Shown here: positions 22,210 to 32,514 of the stretch, in pieces
How positions within the stretch are numbered: the stretch's first letter is position 1
Layout of the letters: each line of letters starts with the position of its first letter
Notes under the pieces: generated by a model
The model's database searches: none
Told to the model about the DNA's origin: nothing
Seen by the model: only the letters and a program-made list of their open reading frames with translations
Made by a program: the position numbers and the translations under genes
DNA from: Budorcas taxicolor
Taxonomy: Eukaryota > Chordata > Mammalia > Artiodactyla > Bovidae
Length of the DNA: 64,000 bases
Assembly (NCBI RefSeq): GCF_023091745.1
Contig: NC_068926.1
Span: forward strand, 65,036,001-65,100,000
Direction of reading: 5' to 3'

Positions 22210-22420
22210 TTTAGTCACTCAGTCGTGTCCAGCTCTTTATAACTCCATGGACTGTAGCCCGCCAGGCTCCTCTGTCCATGGGGAGTCTCCAGGCAGGACA
22301 CTGGAGTGGGTTGCCATGCCCTCCTCCAGGGGACCTTTCCAACCCAGGGATCGAACCCGGGTCTCTGCCATCTCCTGCATTGGCAGGCGGGTTCTTGATT
22401 ACTAGCATCACCTGGGAAGA
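22210..22420 (-). mobile_element. Bov-tA SINE
   Basis: Reverse-oriented: ttagtcactcagtcgtgtcc, Bov-A body, reverse-complement B-box (ccagggatcgaacccggg), tRNA head to cacctgggaag. Confidence 0.88.
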
Positions 22421-23261
22421 ATACACACAACATAACCGGTACTAACACGGCTCTAGGACCAAGCCACAGCTGCTTCCAGAAGATGGATGGATTTCTTCCT
22501 GCCTCTTATACAACCATTACCAAAAATGGATTCCTTGGGGGTACTTCCTAACTTCACAAACCTCTTTTCCCTATGAAAGTTTCCTAAAAGTTAGACGTAT
22601 AGACCAATGGAACAAAACAGGGTCCAGAGGTTGACTCCTTCATAAATAGGCACCTGACTTACAACAAAATTCCCCAGAAGCAGAAGGTGAAAGATGCTGT
22701 TTTCAATTACTGGTGCTGGGTCAATCGATGGTGGAAAAAAAATCAGTTTGAACCCTGCCATACACCGAAATTAATACCAGATGGATTGTACAGGTAACGT
22801 GAAAGGGAAACCAATAGAACGTTTAGGCAAAAGCCTGGGAGAATGTATTCATGACCTTGGGGTAGGCAAAGATTCCTCAAATAGGTCACAAAAGTGCAAC
22901 CGGAAGAAGACTGATATGTTGGATGATAGGCATAATGGTTCATAGTGATCAAACTATACTGTGGAGGGAATGAAAACATACCCAAGAGAGTGGGAATGGA
23001 TATTTGCAAATTCAAAAAGGACTTGTATTCAAAAAGTCTTCAAGAGAACTACAAATTAGTAAGAAAGAGGCAGACAACCCAAAGAGAATAGTGGTCAAAA
23101 GACATGAACAAGAAGTGCACAAAAGATGATCTCCAACTAGCCAATAAGTACGTGAAAAGGTGATCAGATACTAGAAAACATGCCAATTAAAACTACCATG
23201 TGATATTGCTCATTCTTACCGGAATAGACAAAAATGTAAAAGTCATATACACCAACGTATA

Positions 23262-23579
23262 CGTGCATGCTCAGTCCTGTTCAACTCTTTGTGACTGCAC
23301 GGAGTGTAGCCCACCAGGCTCCTCCATCCCTGGGATTCTCCAGGTAAGAATACTGGAGTGGGTTGCCATTTCCTTCTCCAGTGCATGCAGGCATGCTAAG
23401 TTGCTTCAGTCGTGTTTGACTCTATGTGACGCTATGGAAAGCAGCCCACCAGGCTCCTCTGTCCACAGGATTCTCTAGGCAAGAATACTGGAGGGGGTTG
23501 CCATTTCCTTCTCCATCACATCTCCTGAGTGGCCTGCATTGGCAGGCGATTCTTTACCACTGTGCCACTTAGGAAGCCC
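23262..23579 (-). mobile_element. Bov-tA variant with two Bov-A units (tRNA plus dimer)
   Basis: Reverse-oriented. Two Bov-A bodies occur in sequence (23262-23385 and 23395-23515, each with ccaccaggctcctc and tggagtgggttgcc or its variant), then the tRNA head ends it (ctttaccactgtgccactta). Each Bov-A unit begins with its own 3' tail word (gcatgct...agt), so this is longer than a normal Bov-tA. Confidence 0.75.
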
Positions 23580-23841
23580 AAAGGTTGGAGCGATTGCAAA
23601 CTCTCAGATATTATCAGCGACGATGTAAAATTGGTGTAAACACTTCCTAAAGGATTTCACAGTACCTGCTAAAGACAACTATGTATATCATCTTTGACTC
23701 AGCAATTCTACTCACAAGAAATGCATACATACATTCACCAATAAACACGCACAAGAATATTCATAGCAGCCCTATTTGTATTAGCTGAAAACTGGAAACA
23801 GCCCACATGTCTATCAACAGTTGAATTAATAAATTAACTAC

Positions 23842-23996
23842 AGGGACTTTCCTGATAGTCCAGTGGTTAAGGCTCCAAACTCCCAATGCAGGGGGCCTGG
23901 GTTCGGTCCCTGGTCAGGGAACTAAGATTTCACATGCCACCCACTGCTAAGATCTGGTGCAGCTAAATAAATAAATATTTTAATTAATTAATTAAT
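23842..23996 (+). mobile_element. CHR-type tRNA-Glu SINE
   Basis: Head cagggactttcctgatagtc, cagtggttaaggctcc, B-box ggttcggtccctgg, short body and an AT-rich tail (aataaataaat). Sits inside the old L1. Confidence 0.85.
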
Positions 23997-24085
23997 CGAC
24001 TATGGTATCATCACATGGTGGAATAGTGCTCTGTGATGGGGATGAGTTATGTATAGCTACATGCACAATATAATTTATATTTTAT

Positions 24086-24205
24086 GTGTATATTAATTCA
24101 ATTTATATATACAATTAATTCTATTAATTTCCATATATCTTCATGTAACATCTATCTTTTTATAAATTTCACTGCTGTAAATTACAAAGACTATCCAAAC
24201 TAGCA
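24086..24205. repeat. AT-rich low-complexity DNA
   Basis: Alternating AT-rich stretch after the L1 fragment; no gene signal. Confidence 0.6.
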
Positions 24206-24207
24206 TA

Positions 24208-24285
24208 TGCTTCAGAAGTCAAGAGGGTAGATATTGGTGAAGAGTGACTTCCCCAAGAGTATCTCCCCTCTTGACTTCTGAAGCA
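24208..24285. repeat. Near-perfect 78-nt hairpin, pre-miRNA-sized, identity unknown
   Basis: Arms 24208-24233 and 24260-24285 pair over 26 positions with one mismatch (24228 against 24265). After a 3-nt bulge (24257-24259) a second stem pairs 24234-24242 with 24248-24256 (8 of 9), leaving a 5-nt loop (agtga, 24243-24247). No transposon family was recognised in the hairpin. It could be a small palindromic DNA transposon, an inverted duplication, or a microRNA precursor; sequence alone cannot tell, and either strand would fold. Confidence 0.8.
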
Positions 24286-24331
24286 TTATATACAAATATA
24301 TGTTACTCGTCAATAAAAAATTTCCCCCCGC

Positions 24332-24349
24332 AAAAAAAAAAAAAAAAAA
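24332..24349. repeat. Poly-A run
   Basis: Uninterrupted A run after ccccccgc; may be the tail of a degraded retroelement, which was not identified. Confidence 0.7.
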
Positions 24350-24569
24350 TCCAAGTCTTCTAGGATTGGGTCCCCAGATTGGACCACAAGCTTGCAAGGA
24401 AGAAGGCAAGGTGAGTTTTTGGCTTCTTCCTTGGAGAGATGGGACTCTGGACAAGGGAAAATATCCCTACCCAGGTGGGACATTATACTGATACTCACTG
24501 GCCAAAAGGCATTAAAAAAAAATTGTCCACCAGAGCAGATGGAAGGGGGAGGAGGCAGCCATCCTTACC

Positions 24570-24750
24570 TGCCAGGCCCTGTGCTCGGTACCTTTGTGCA
24601 CCTGTCTTCATTCAAGCCTCACCTGGGCTCCAGGTGGGGTGGGGGGAGGTGGGTAAGTACTGCATCGTCCTGTGAGCTGAGCACTGCTGAGGAAACTGAG
24701 GCACAGAGAGGGGCCAGCACACACACCCAGGTCTCAGTGACTCCAAATCC
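24570..24750 (+). mobile_element. MIR SINE
   Basis: MIR words ccaggccctgtgctcggtac, cactgctgaggaaactgagg, cacagagaggggccagc. Confidence 0.7.
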
Positions 24751-24929
24751 AAGCTCCCAGCTTCCAAGGGCAGCCCGCAGACCCACAGCAGCTCACTGCA
24801 CAGGGGTGGCCATCTCCCCAGGGCCCTGCATCTCCATGACCCCCCAGAAGACACGTGGGGACCAGACGGGCAAGAGGAGCCCTCCGGCTCAGCCTCCTCT
24901 CGGTCTTTAGTTGGCACGATCTGCTCCAC

Positions 24930-25238
24930 GTAGCAGGAGAGATGTTTACGCTGTTAACAAGGCACGCTGTTAATTAAGACAGCGGTACCCTCAGGGGGTT
25001 TTAATTTAGGGTAGGCAGCGACCAAGATAAAGAAGATGTTCAGTCCATCGGCTGTGTGCATTTTCTACACCCAACTGGCTTCCACGTGGACTTTTTAATG
25101 AAGGTGATTCTGCTTTCTCGTTACGATTTCCAAATACCTGCAAACAAGGGCTTCGCTGTCTCAGAAGGATTCGGAGTCTGTACTGGGGGAGCTGATAACA
25201 GATGGAAGATATGTGAGGCAGCAAAGAGGGTGGTGAGG
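24930..25238. other. High-complexity unique segment, candidate conserved non-coding element
   Basis: Repeat-free with homeobox-like words (gctgttaattaagacagcgg, gggttttaatttagggtag). No coding signal. Confidence 0.28.
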
Positions 25239-25239
25239 A

Positions 25240-25385
25240 CGTATGCAGCCTGGTTCAAACCACAGGGCCCTCGCTTATCAGCAGTAATGAGTCACTCGGC
25301 CTCAATGAGCCCCAGACTCCTCGGTGAAAAACCAGGGTCGACATGCCCAGGTAATAGGGTTGTTGAGGTTACAGAATTGGAACAC
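25240..25385 (+). mobile_element. MIR SINE
   Basis: Diverged MIR: aatgagtcactcggcctcaa, tgagccccagactcctcgg, aatagggttgttgaggttac. Confidence 0.6.
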
Positions 25386-25440
25386 ATGTATGTGTGTACA
25401 CACGTGACGTGTACATACGCACATAGGTACACTCGTCTCA
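25386..25440. repeat. Alternating purine-pyrimidine tract
   Basis: Runs such as gtatgtgtgtacacacgtga alternate purines and pyrimidines; Z-DNA-prone low-complexity DNA. Confidence 0.5.
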
Positions 25441-26347
25441 TTTCACACAGTTCTGGGCATATACCAAAGTGCTCAGTTATTGCCAACAGTTGTTAGGACT
25501 ATGCTCACAGCACACTGTCCTAGGTTCAGCTTTGGGAAACTGGCCTAGGTGTTGTAAAGATCTTAACTTCAGAGAAATTACCAAAGTTGCCTAAGGTCTC
25601 TTAGCTCTTGTGGTTGGGTATCTGGCCAGAGTGAGGTTGGGTCCCAATTGTATCTGACTTGAGCCTCTGCTTTTTCAGGCCGGTCTACTGCAAATGTGAC
25701 CTGAATTGCCATCTCCCAGTCTCTGCCCAGAAGCTGAGACGGGAGTGATCTGCACAGAGGGCCCAGCCTGGCACACCGTGAGAACCCCCTTTGTTTCTAA
25801 GTGCGTGACCTTCACACTGTTGGCTCCCCTGACCCATGAGGCTTTCCACTCTGGCTGCTGTTCTTGGCCAAGGATGACCCAGCTTGTGGATTTCACAGCA
25901 TCAGGAGGCTCCATTAGGGGCTGCCTGAGGCATAGGAAGACCTCAGAATTATCAGACCCTCTAAAAATAGCAGCAAGGGCTCCCCTTGGTGCAAGCTCCC
26001 CCTTCCCACGCCCCCAGTGAGTGACGAGGGGACCACTGAGACTGGGTCAAAGTGTTCTGATGCCAGATTCCAAAGTAAACAAGGCTGGGCCCCACTAAAG
26101 TCTAGATTTCAGCTGCTGGTGCTTCATCCCTGCCCATTCCAGCCCTGGCTTCTACGCATGACTGGATTCCAGCCATGGGAAGAGGGATTCAGATGTAGAT
26201 TCAAGTTCATCTATACTCCCCAAGGGAGTCAAAACAACATGAGTTTTTATCCTCACCCCCAACAACACTGATGTATCTACTGTTAAATTACACACAAAAT
26301 CCTATACTAATACATCACAGACACGTGGTAATGTGTCTATTATGAAA
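25441..26347. other. Unique DNA
   Basis: No gene or repeat recognised. A frame at 25706-26020 (104 codons) lacks any domain. Confidence 0.4.
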
Positions 26348-26505
26348 CATGGGGAGAAGTGGAGAGGGAGAGGGGAGGGAGGGGGAAGGGAGAAGGGGAG
26401 GATGAAAAAGGGAAGAAAATACATAAAATGGAGAGAAAGGGAGGAAATACATAAAGTGTAAAAAGGAAGAGATGGAAAGAAGAAATGGAAAATAGATATA
26501 AATAG
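26348..26505 (+). repeat. Polypurine (GA/GGA-rich) tract
   Basis: About 155 bp of almost pure purine on the + strand, with runs such as gagggagaggggagggaggg and a twice-repeated gaaatacataaa-type word near 26415 and 26445. Prone to triplex or G-quadruplex structure. Confidence 0.85.
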
Positions 26506-27454
26506 ACCGTCTGATCCTTTCTTCCCACACTCCCATACATACAGTCCACACTCTGGATGCCCGTTATACTCATTCATAAATGAGCCACCCTCTCATCTGT
26601 GCAGCCGCCCTTGACCGAAAGGAGGGGCCTTGCATTGAAGCTGACGTCACTCACCACCCTAAGGTTAGGCGGCTGACATAGCGACCCAAAAGGTCAACCC
26701 CCTATGATGTAACTCACCAGCCAGAGATCCTGGAAGGACCAGGCGGAAGCTAGACTCCAGCTGAAGTCCCCACCCTTGCTTATTAGCTTCTTGCCTCTTC
26801 ATCCTGCTTCCCTGACTCTTGGATAGGTTTCTCCCGAGTGTCCTCTTCTCTGTAAGTCACATGGATCCAAATCCTTGCCTCAGGCTCTGCTCCCAGGGAA
26901 CCTGAACCAAGAAACACATCCCAGAAATATAACTCCCCAAACAGATGCGATAGAAAATACACAGAAAGAGAAGTTCTTATCTCTTCTTCCCACACCCGGG
27001 AGGATCATCCTGCATTGACCCTGGTTTGCGATGCCCCGTTTCAGAGACCACTGCTGTAGGGAAGTCGAGCTTTGGCAGGATTTGGAGGAGGAGAGAGGCC
27101 AAGTGAGATTTGCAGGTTGAAAAGAGGGCTCTGGTTGCCCAGGAGAAAATGGAATGGGGATGGGAACCAGGCTGGAAGCAGCAACAGCAATAAGGGGATG
27201 CTTTTGGCAGCCTGGATGAGGGTGGAGAGAAGTGGCTGATGGGGAAAAGACTTGGGAGGTGGGATCTCTAGTATGTGGAGGAGCAGGTGTGTGGGCTGGG
27301 GAGGAGGGAGAGGGAGGAGTTTCATTCTGGACTCAGCTCTGCGGCCTGAGCCAGGCCCTCTATCCCTGAAAGGGACTAGGAGTTCAGAGAAGAACCACGC
27401 ACATCCTCCATAGCCCTTACCCGTTTTAACGACATTGTCATGATCTGATGCCTT
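26506..27454. other. Unique DNA with a perfect CRE word
   Basis: No gene recognised. tgacgtcactcacc (from 26641) contains a perfect cAMP-response-element palindrome, of unknown use. 26780-26920 resembles an old interspersed repeat (caggctctgctcccagggaa) but cannot be named. A 177-codon minus-strand frame (27041-27574) has proline/leucine-rich low-complexity content and no domain. Confidence 0.35.
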
Positions 27455-27580
27455 GGCCCTCTCAAATGTCAGCTCCACAAGGTGGGGACTCTGCTCTAGT
27501 TTCCACAGTTTCGAGTGCCTGGCACAGGGTCTGACACCTGGCAGGTCTTTGACAAGTATTTCTGTAAGAATCAAGAGAGG
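27455..27580 (+). mobile_element. L2 LINE 3' end
   Basis: Order of words fits the L2 3' end: tcagctccacaaggtgggga, tttcgagtgcctggcacagg, tctttgacaagtatttctg. Confidence 0.65.
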
Positions 27581-27726
27581 GAAGGGATGCGTGGATGTTC
27601 AGGATCACGGCATTCCGGAATTTCCTGTCTGACTTTTATTCCTTGATGGGTCACGGAAGTTGTTTCAGAAACACTTTACCACTACTCAGGCTGGTATAAC
27701 GAAATGCTATAGACTAACTGGTTTAA

Positions 27727-27938
27727 GGGGCTTTCTTGGTGGCTCAGTGGCAAAGAATCCGCCTGCCAGTGCAGGAGATTCGGGCTCTATCCCTGGGTTG
27801 GGAAGATCCCCTGGAGGAGGGCGTGGCAACCCATTCCAGTATTCTTGCCTGGAAAAACCCCATGGACAGAGGAGCCGGATGGGCTACAGTTCACGGGGTC
27901 ACAAAAGAGGCGGATGAAACTTCGCAACTAAGCAACCA
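27727..27938 (+). mobile_element. Bov-tA SINE
   Basis: Head ggggctttcttggtggctca, B-box variant ggctctatccctgg, full Bov-A body ending cttcgcaactaagcaac. Confidence 0.87.
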
Positions 27939-28194
27939 CAAACAGGGCACACACCACAAAGCGTGTTCAAGAAGCTGCAAGACTAGATGCAATTTACTTT
28001 GTTGACCATTTGTTGAGCACTTACTGTATAAAAAGCTGAGGCAGACAGGAGGCTGAAGACACCATAGGTTCTGCCCACCGGAGAACCTGAGGGAAAGACA
28101 AACGCATGCAGGCAGGGCTCTGAGAGCCCACACTAAGAACCCTGCGGACTTTGAGGCCACGTCTACTGGGGTCCTACCCTATCTTCTCAGTTTA

Positions 28195-28400
28195 ATTATT
28201 GGCTTAGCTTCGGTGTGTTACTTAATCCCTCTGAGGCTCCGTCTCCTCACCTGTAAAATGAGGAGGAAAACAGTGGCACCTATCTTGTGAGCTGCTGTGA
28301 GGATTAAATAATAGCAATAGTAATAAATAGCATGTATTGAGCCCCCAAGCTCCAGCACTGTATACCTGGCACAGCAGATGCTTAACAAATGTTCATTGAA
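28195..28400 (+). mobile_element. MIR SINE
   Basis: MIR 3' half: gttacttaatccctctgagg, cacctgtaaaatgaggagg, tgtgaggattaaataatagc, gtatacctggcacagcag. Confidence 0.8.
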
Positions 28401-28404
28401 TGAA

Positions 28405-29110
28405 TTAATTGGGCACTTACCATGTGTTAGATGCTGTCTTGTTTTTAATTATTGAATTTTCTCAACAACTCTGTGGGACCCCGAATGACTGTTTCACCCT
28501 CTTTCAGGTGAGAAAACTGAGACCCTGGGACTTTAAGTGTGTCATCCAAAATCACACTGCTAGTAAATGACAGAATGCACTTTGCCAACAAAGGTCTCTA
28601 TAGTCAAAGCTATGGTTTTCCCGGCAGTCGTGTACGGACAGGTGTGAGAGTTGGACCATAAATAAGGCTGAGTGCCAGCGCATGGATGCTTTCAAACTAT
28701 GGTGCTGGAGAAGACTCTTTAGAGTCCCTTGGACTGCAAGGAGATCCAACCAGTCCATCCTAAAGGAAATCTGCCTTGAATATTCAATGGAAGAACTGAT
28801 GCTGAAGCTGAAGCTCCAATACTGTGGCCACTTGATGCGAAGAGCCAACTCATTGGAAAAGACCCTGATGCTGAGAAAGATTGAGGGCAGGAGGAGGAGG
28901 GGGCGGCAGAGGATGAGATGGCTGGATGGTATCACCAATGCAATGGACGTGAATTTGAGCAAACTCCAGGAGATGGGGAAGGATGGGGAAGCCTGGTGTG
29001 CTTTAGTCCATGGGGGCGCAAAGAACCGGACACGACTTAATGACTGGACGACAACAAATGACAGAATAGGATCCAAACCCAGCCCAAGTCTGGAGCCACT
29101 GTCCTCAGCC
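28405..29110 (+). mobile_element. MIR SINE interrupted by BovB
   Basis: MIR 28405-28576 (gggcacttaccatgtgttag, ctctttcaggtgagaaaact, aaaatcacactgctagtaaa) continues after the BovB at 29056-29105 (aggatccaaacccagccc). The 12-bp word aaatgacagaat flanks the BovB. Confidence 0.75.
28577..29055 (+). mobile_element. BovB LINE 3' fragment with 12-bp target duplication
   Basis: About 480 bp of BovB 3' end starting at the ctttgccaacaaaggt region. A frame at 28682-29116 is open through the RRLFRVPWTARRSNQSILKE and arginine-rich blocks and runs into flanking DNA. Perfect direct repeats lie at 28565-28576 and 29056-29067. Confidence 0.93.
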
Positions 29111-29630
29111 TGCTGAATGGAAATCACACAGCCTGCTCCAGGGCCTGCTGACGTCTGCACCCCCGCAATTACGGAATCCTCTCCGAGCCCGGTGTGGGCA
29201 CCTGGGTAACAGGGAGCCCCGGGAGAGATATGATCAGAGCCCTGATGTGTGATCACACGTGTGATTAAGGGAGATAATTCTGGCTCCCACACAGGGCCAG
29301 ATCTAGGGTGAAGCGAGTGAGGCACCCACCTCAGGCACAAAATTTAACAAGAAGCCGAAAAGGTTCACTAACAAGATAAATAAAGACAGAATCAGTATTA
29401 CTGATATTTCCTTTTGCCCTAGGCTTCACTAAGGCTCAGCAAAGCACTGTTATGAATCCAGTCTTAAAGTGTTGATATTTTGTTCATCATGGATTTTTTT
29501 TTTTGGCAGTAATTGAAAAATACGGCATTGGAATATCATTGTTCTTGATTGCTGAGATTTTTGGTGTCAACCTTCCTTTGTGCCTGAGTCCAGGTCCTCC
29601 TCCCATGACTTATTTATTCACGTTTCCTCA
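29111..29630. other. Mostly unique DNA; 29280-29470 may be an old DNA transposon
   Basis: gtgaggcacccacctcaggc followed by acaaaatttaacaag resembles hAT-type repeat words, but identification is weak. No gene recognised. Confidence 0.3.
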
Positions 29631-29634
29631 AAGC

Positions 29635-29740
29635 AAAAAAAAAAAAAAAAAAGTGTCCATGTCTCAGTTTCTACATCTGTGAAATGGGTTTCTTAAAACC
29701 TAAACTCAAAGAGTTGCTGGGAGTGCTAGAGAATATTCTT
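29635..29740 (+). mobile_element. Poly-A run followed by MIR fragment
   Basis: An 18-base A run (about 29635-29652) abuts MIR words (catgtctcagtttctacatc, tgtgaaatgggtttc, ctgggagtgctagagaat). Confidence 0.5.
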
Positions 29741-30239
29741 CAGGTTCAAGCCCTGCTTGTGTGACACTCAGCAGAAGTTACTGTCTGATCTCGTGGAAGA
29801 GGATCACCCTGGCCGTGCCCTTGGCTGACCCAGGAGTCATTCAGGACTTTCCTTGTAAGCTTCAGTCTTGGTCACACTGTTCTCCATCCTATTTCCTCAT
29901 CCACACCTTCCAACCCTTCCTGCCCACCACAACCAGTAAAGACAATTGTACAGAGTAACTTATCCCCAAAGAAGTTCTAGAGCAGAAAAAAAATCCTCCA
30001 AGAAATCAGTGTAAAACAGAGTCTTGTTCTTTGACAAAATCTGTTCGGAACCAGGCAACTGAAAACAAACATTGCTTCTTCCGCTGGTGTCAGAAAACCA
30101 GGCACTGTGTGTTGAGGCCTCCTGGAGAGGGCTGAAATATTCTTTTTCTCAGGGGAGATGAAACCCAGCCTCACACACAGCAGCTGGGATGGCTTCCAAC
30201 CCCCACATTCAGGATATTTGCTATTTTGATTGTATAAGC
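29741..30239. other. Unique DNA
   Basis: No gene recognised; minus-strand 88-codon frame at 29977-30243 has no domain. Confidence 0.4.
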
Positions 30240-30625
30240 CCAAGTCAGGTACACACGCTGGGGCTTCTGAATATATTTACAAGGAAATCAGCATAATACA
30301 CAGTTAATATTCAGAATATGATTAATCCAAAAGCCCCGCTCCATATTCCAATTACATCCACTGCTCCCCTACGTGGGCTGGGTTTTGCCTAAATGCATAT
30401 GGAGTCAATTGGAGCGCCAGATTTACGGAGGCTGCCGAAAGGCTGGTGCTCTGATGGTAATAAGTTCTATTCCTATTATGGGGTGGGCAATAAAGAATCT
30501 GATATTTATTCTGCTGCATTTTTGAGAAACTCTTGGAAAGAATCTAGGCTGCTGGAACACAGTGACATATTTCCCAAACAAATTGTCCCCACTGCAGTTT
30601 GACTGTTTAGAGGAGCCAGAGTCAC
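30240..30625. other. High-complexity unique segment, strongest candidate conserved non-coding element
   Basis: About 380 bp free of repeats, dense in AT-rich words separated by CpG-containing ones (gaatatgattaatccaaaag, ccatattccaattacatcc, aaatgcatatggagtcaat, ggtaataagttctattcc). Lacks codon structure. This texture is typical of deeply conserved developmental enhancers, but no alignment was made. Confidence 0.35.
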
Positions 30626-30639
30626 TTTAGAAACCCAAT

Positions 30640-30765
30640 AGTCTAAAAAAAATTTTTTTTTATTTTAAAAATAAAAAATGAATTTAAAAATTAAAATTTT
30701 GTAATTTAAAAATATAAATCATTTAAATGTTAAAAATTAAAAAAAATTTTAATTAAAAATAAGAA
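30640..30765. repeat. AT-only low-complexity tract
   Basis: Repeated aaaatt/ttaaaa words with many small self-complementary stretches, just before a Bov-tA. Confidence 0.85.
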
Positions 30766-30783
30766 GCCCAGTATCCAAGTACT

Positions 30784-30965
30784 TGGGCTTCCCTGGTGGC
30801 TCCGATGGTAAAGAATCTGCCTGCAATGAAGGACACCCTGGCTCGATCCCTGGGTTGGGAAGATCTCCTGGAGAAGGGATTAGCCACCACTCCAGTATTC
30901 TTGTCTGGAGAATCCCATGGACAGAGGAGCCTGGGGGGCTACAGTCCATGGGGCCGCACACACGA
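30784..30965 (+). mobile_element. Bov-tA SINE
   Basis: Head gggcttccctggtggctccg, B-box variant ggctcgatccctgg, Bov-A body with a shortened 3' end (gggccgcacacacgacac). Confidence 0.87.
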
Positions 30966-31044
30966 CACACACATATCCGAGCACTCAAGTAGGCTCCCCA
31001 GAACCTCCACTATGACTGGTGATTTCTCACTACCCTGAGATAAG

Positions 31045-31240
31045 ACGCCTGGCTCTGTCCTCCTGGTAGTCACAGGCTGTATGACCTTGGCACAACCCTT
31101 AGACCTCTCTGAACCTCTTTTTCTCCATCTGTAAAATGGGAATATCAATAGCAACCTCAGAGTTCTGTTGCCAGGATTAAATGCAAGGCACCTGGGCAGG
31201 CCAGTGCCTGGCACATAGTAACCATCTAATGGGTGGCTTT
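31045..31240 (+). mobile_element. MIR SINE
   Basis: Clear MIR: aggctgtatgaccttggcac, ccatctgtaaaatgggaata, ttgccaggattaaatgcaag, gtgcctggcacatagtaacc. Confidence 0.85.
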
Positions 31241-31415
31241 AAAGGAACTGGAATTTACAAAAGGATAAATGGGTAAAAGCTAATCTCTTCAACTCATGAT
31301 GGCACCTATCACAACAGTGCATCCTCAGAAATGTGGTGATCGCACCACGTGCGGGTGTAGGGAACAAGTTTTGAGGGAACATGGATGGTGAATTTTAAAG
31401 TTGTGCACTTACATT

Positions 31416-31670
31416 TCCACTCCAGTGTTATTGCCTGGAAAATCCCATGGATGGAGGAGCCTGGTAGGCTGCAGTCCATGGGGCCGCGAAGAGTCGGACA
31501 CGACTGAGTGACTTCCCTTTCACTTTTCACTTTCATGCATTGGAGAAGGAAATGGCAACCACTCCAGTGTTCTTGCCTGGAGAATCCCAGGGACGGGGGA
31601 GCCTGGTGGGCTGCCGTCTATGGGGTCGCACAGAGTGGGACACGGCTGAAGCGACTTAGCAGCAGCAGCA
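31416..31670 (+). mobile_element. Bov-A2 dimer SINE with 11-bp target duplication
   Basis: Two Bov-A units joined by cttttcactttcatgcattg, ending in a (gca)n tail. gcacttacatt flanks it exactly (31405-31415, 31671-31681). The first 20 or so bases of the first unit are missing. Confidence 0.93.
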
Positions 31671-31681
31671 GCACTTACATT

Positions 31682-32025
31682 AGTGCACCTTGAAGATGCA
31701 CTAATAAACACTCAGCCTCATGATTTCATGACCATGATTGCCTGGGCCAAGGCTACAGAGGGATGACTGTTAGAACAAATCCTTAAAAAAATAAAATTGT
31801 ATAACTGAAGAGAGGGTAAAAATCTTGAAGGTGATATTAAAGTAACTGAGGTTTGGGAAACATTGTTCTGGAAGGAGAAAAATGGTGACATAAAAAAATC
31901 TTAGGATTAGCAGAGCAAATCTTGGGGTTAGCATAAATATATTTCTATATTTTAAACATTAAAAATCAGTAACCATGAAGGGTAAGATTGTGGGTATCCA
32001 GTGTAGTTCTGAATTCCCCAGAAGG
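31682..32025. other. Unique DNA
   Basis: AT-rich, no gene or repeat recognised. Confidence 0.4.
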
Positions 32026-32208
32026 TTGTTAAGTTGCTAAGTCACGTTCGACTCTTTGAGGACCCCACGGACTGCAGCAGGCCAGGCTCCTCTGTCCTCC
32101 ACTATCTCCCAGAGTTTGCTCAAATTCATGCCCACTGAGTCTGCGATGCTATCTAGCCATCTCATCCTCTGCCGCCCCCTTCTCCTTTTGCCTTCAATTT
32201 CCCCAGAT
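32026..32208 (-). mobile_element. BovB LINE 3' tail, reverse orientation
   Basis: Reverse complement of the last 180 bp of BovB: ttgctaagtcacgttcgact, ttgctcaaattcatgcccac, then the arginine-rich block. Confidence 0.88.
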
Positions 32209-32499
32209 GGTTCCCACTGTCCATTCCCACTCATTTCCCACCTGAAGGAAAGCACATTTGAAAGCAAACCATTGAAAGCAGGATGCTTATAGAGAGAAAC
32301 TTAAATGTTCTCACATTTATTTTTTAAGCAAATAATCTGTCAACTTTGCTATTTCACCAAAGTTGAAATAACAATAATCTAATGGCTCAGATTATTTTCC
32401 AACATCCCTGATAACTAATGGCCATGAAATGGTGATGCCATGCAGTGGTTGAGAACTGCTGGGCTCTAGAACATCCCATATGGTTGAATTAAAACCACC
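32209..32499. other. Unique DNA
   Basis: No feature recognised. Confidence 0.4.
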
Positions 32500-32514
32500 T
32501 TAGGGATCAAGAAC

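Larger units (their letters stand above)
22590..24085 (+). mobile_element. Old L1 LINE ORF2 3' region, split by two SINEs
   Basis: Decayed L1 in sense: tatagaccaatggaacaaaa, attactggtgctgggtcaat, ataccagatggattgtacag, gaccttggggtaggcaaag, ccaactagccaataagtacg. It resumes after a Bov-tA-like trimer (aaaattggtgtaaacactt, ctgaaaactggaaacagccc) and again after a CHR SINE (ctatggtatcatcacatgg). Many frame breaks. Confidence 0.78.

Noticed and set aside
24392..24910. 172-codon open frame on the + strand
   Set aside because: No domain; composition follows GC-rich flanking DNA and it crosses a MIR, so it is a chance frame.
27041..27574. 177-codon open frame on the - strand
   Set aside because: Proline/leucine-rich low-complexity product arising from purine-rich DNA on the opposite strand; overlaps an L2 fragment; no known motif.
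28552..29340. 262-codon frame on the - strand
   Set aside because: Antisense to a BovB fragment and running into unique DNA on both sides; not a gene.
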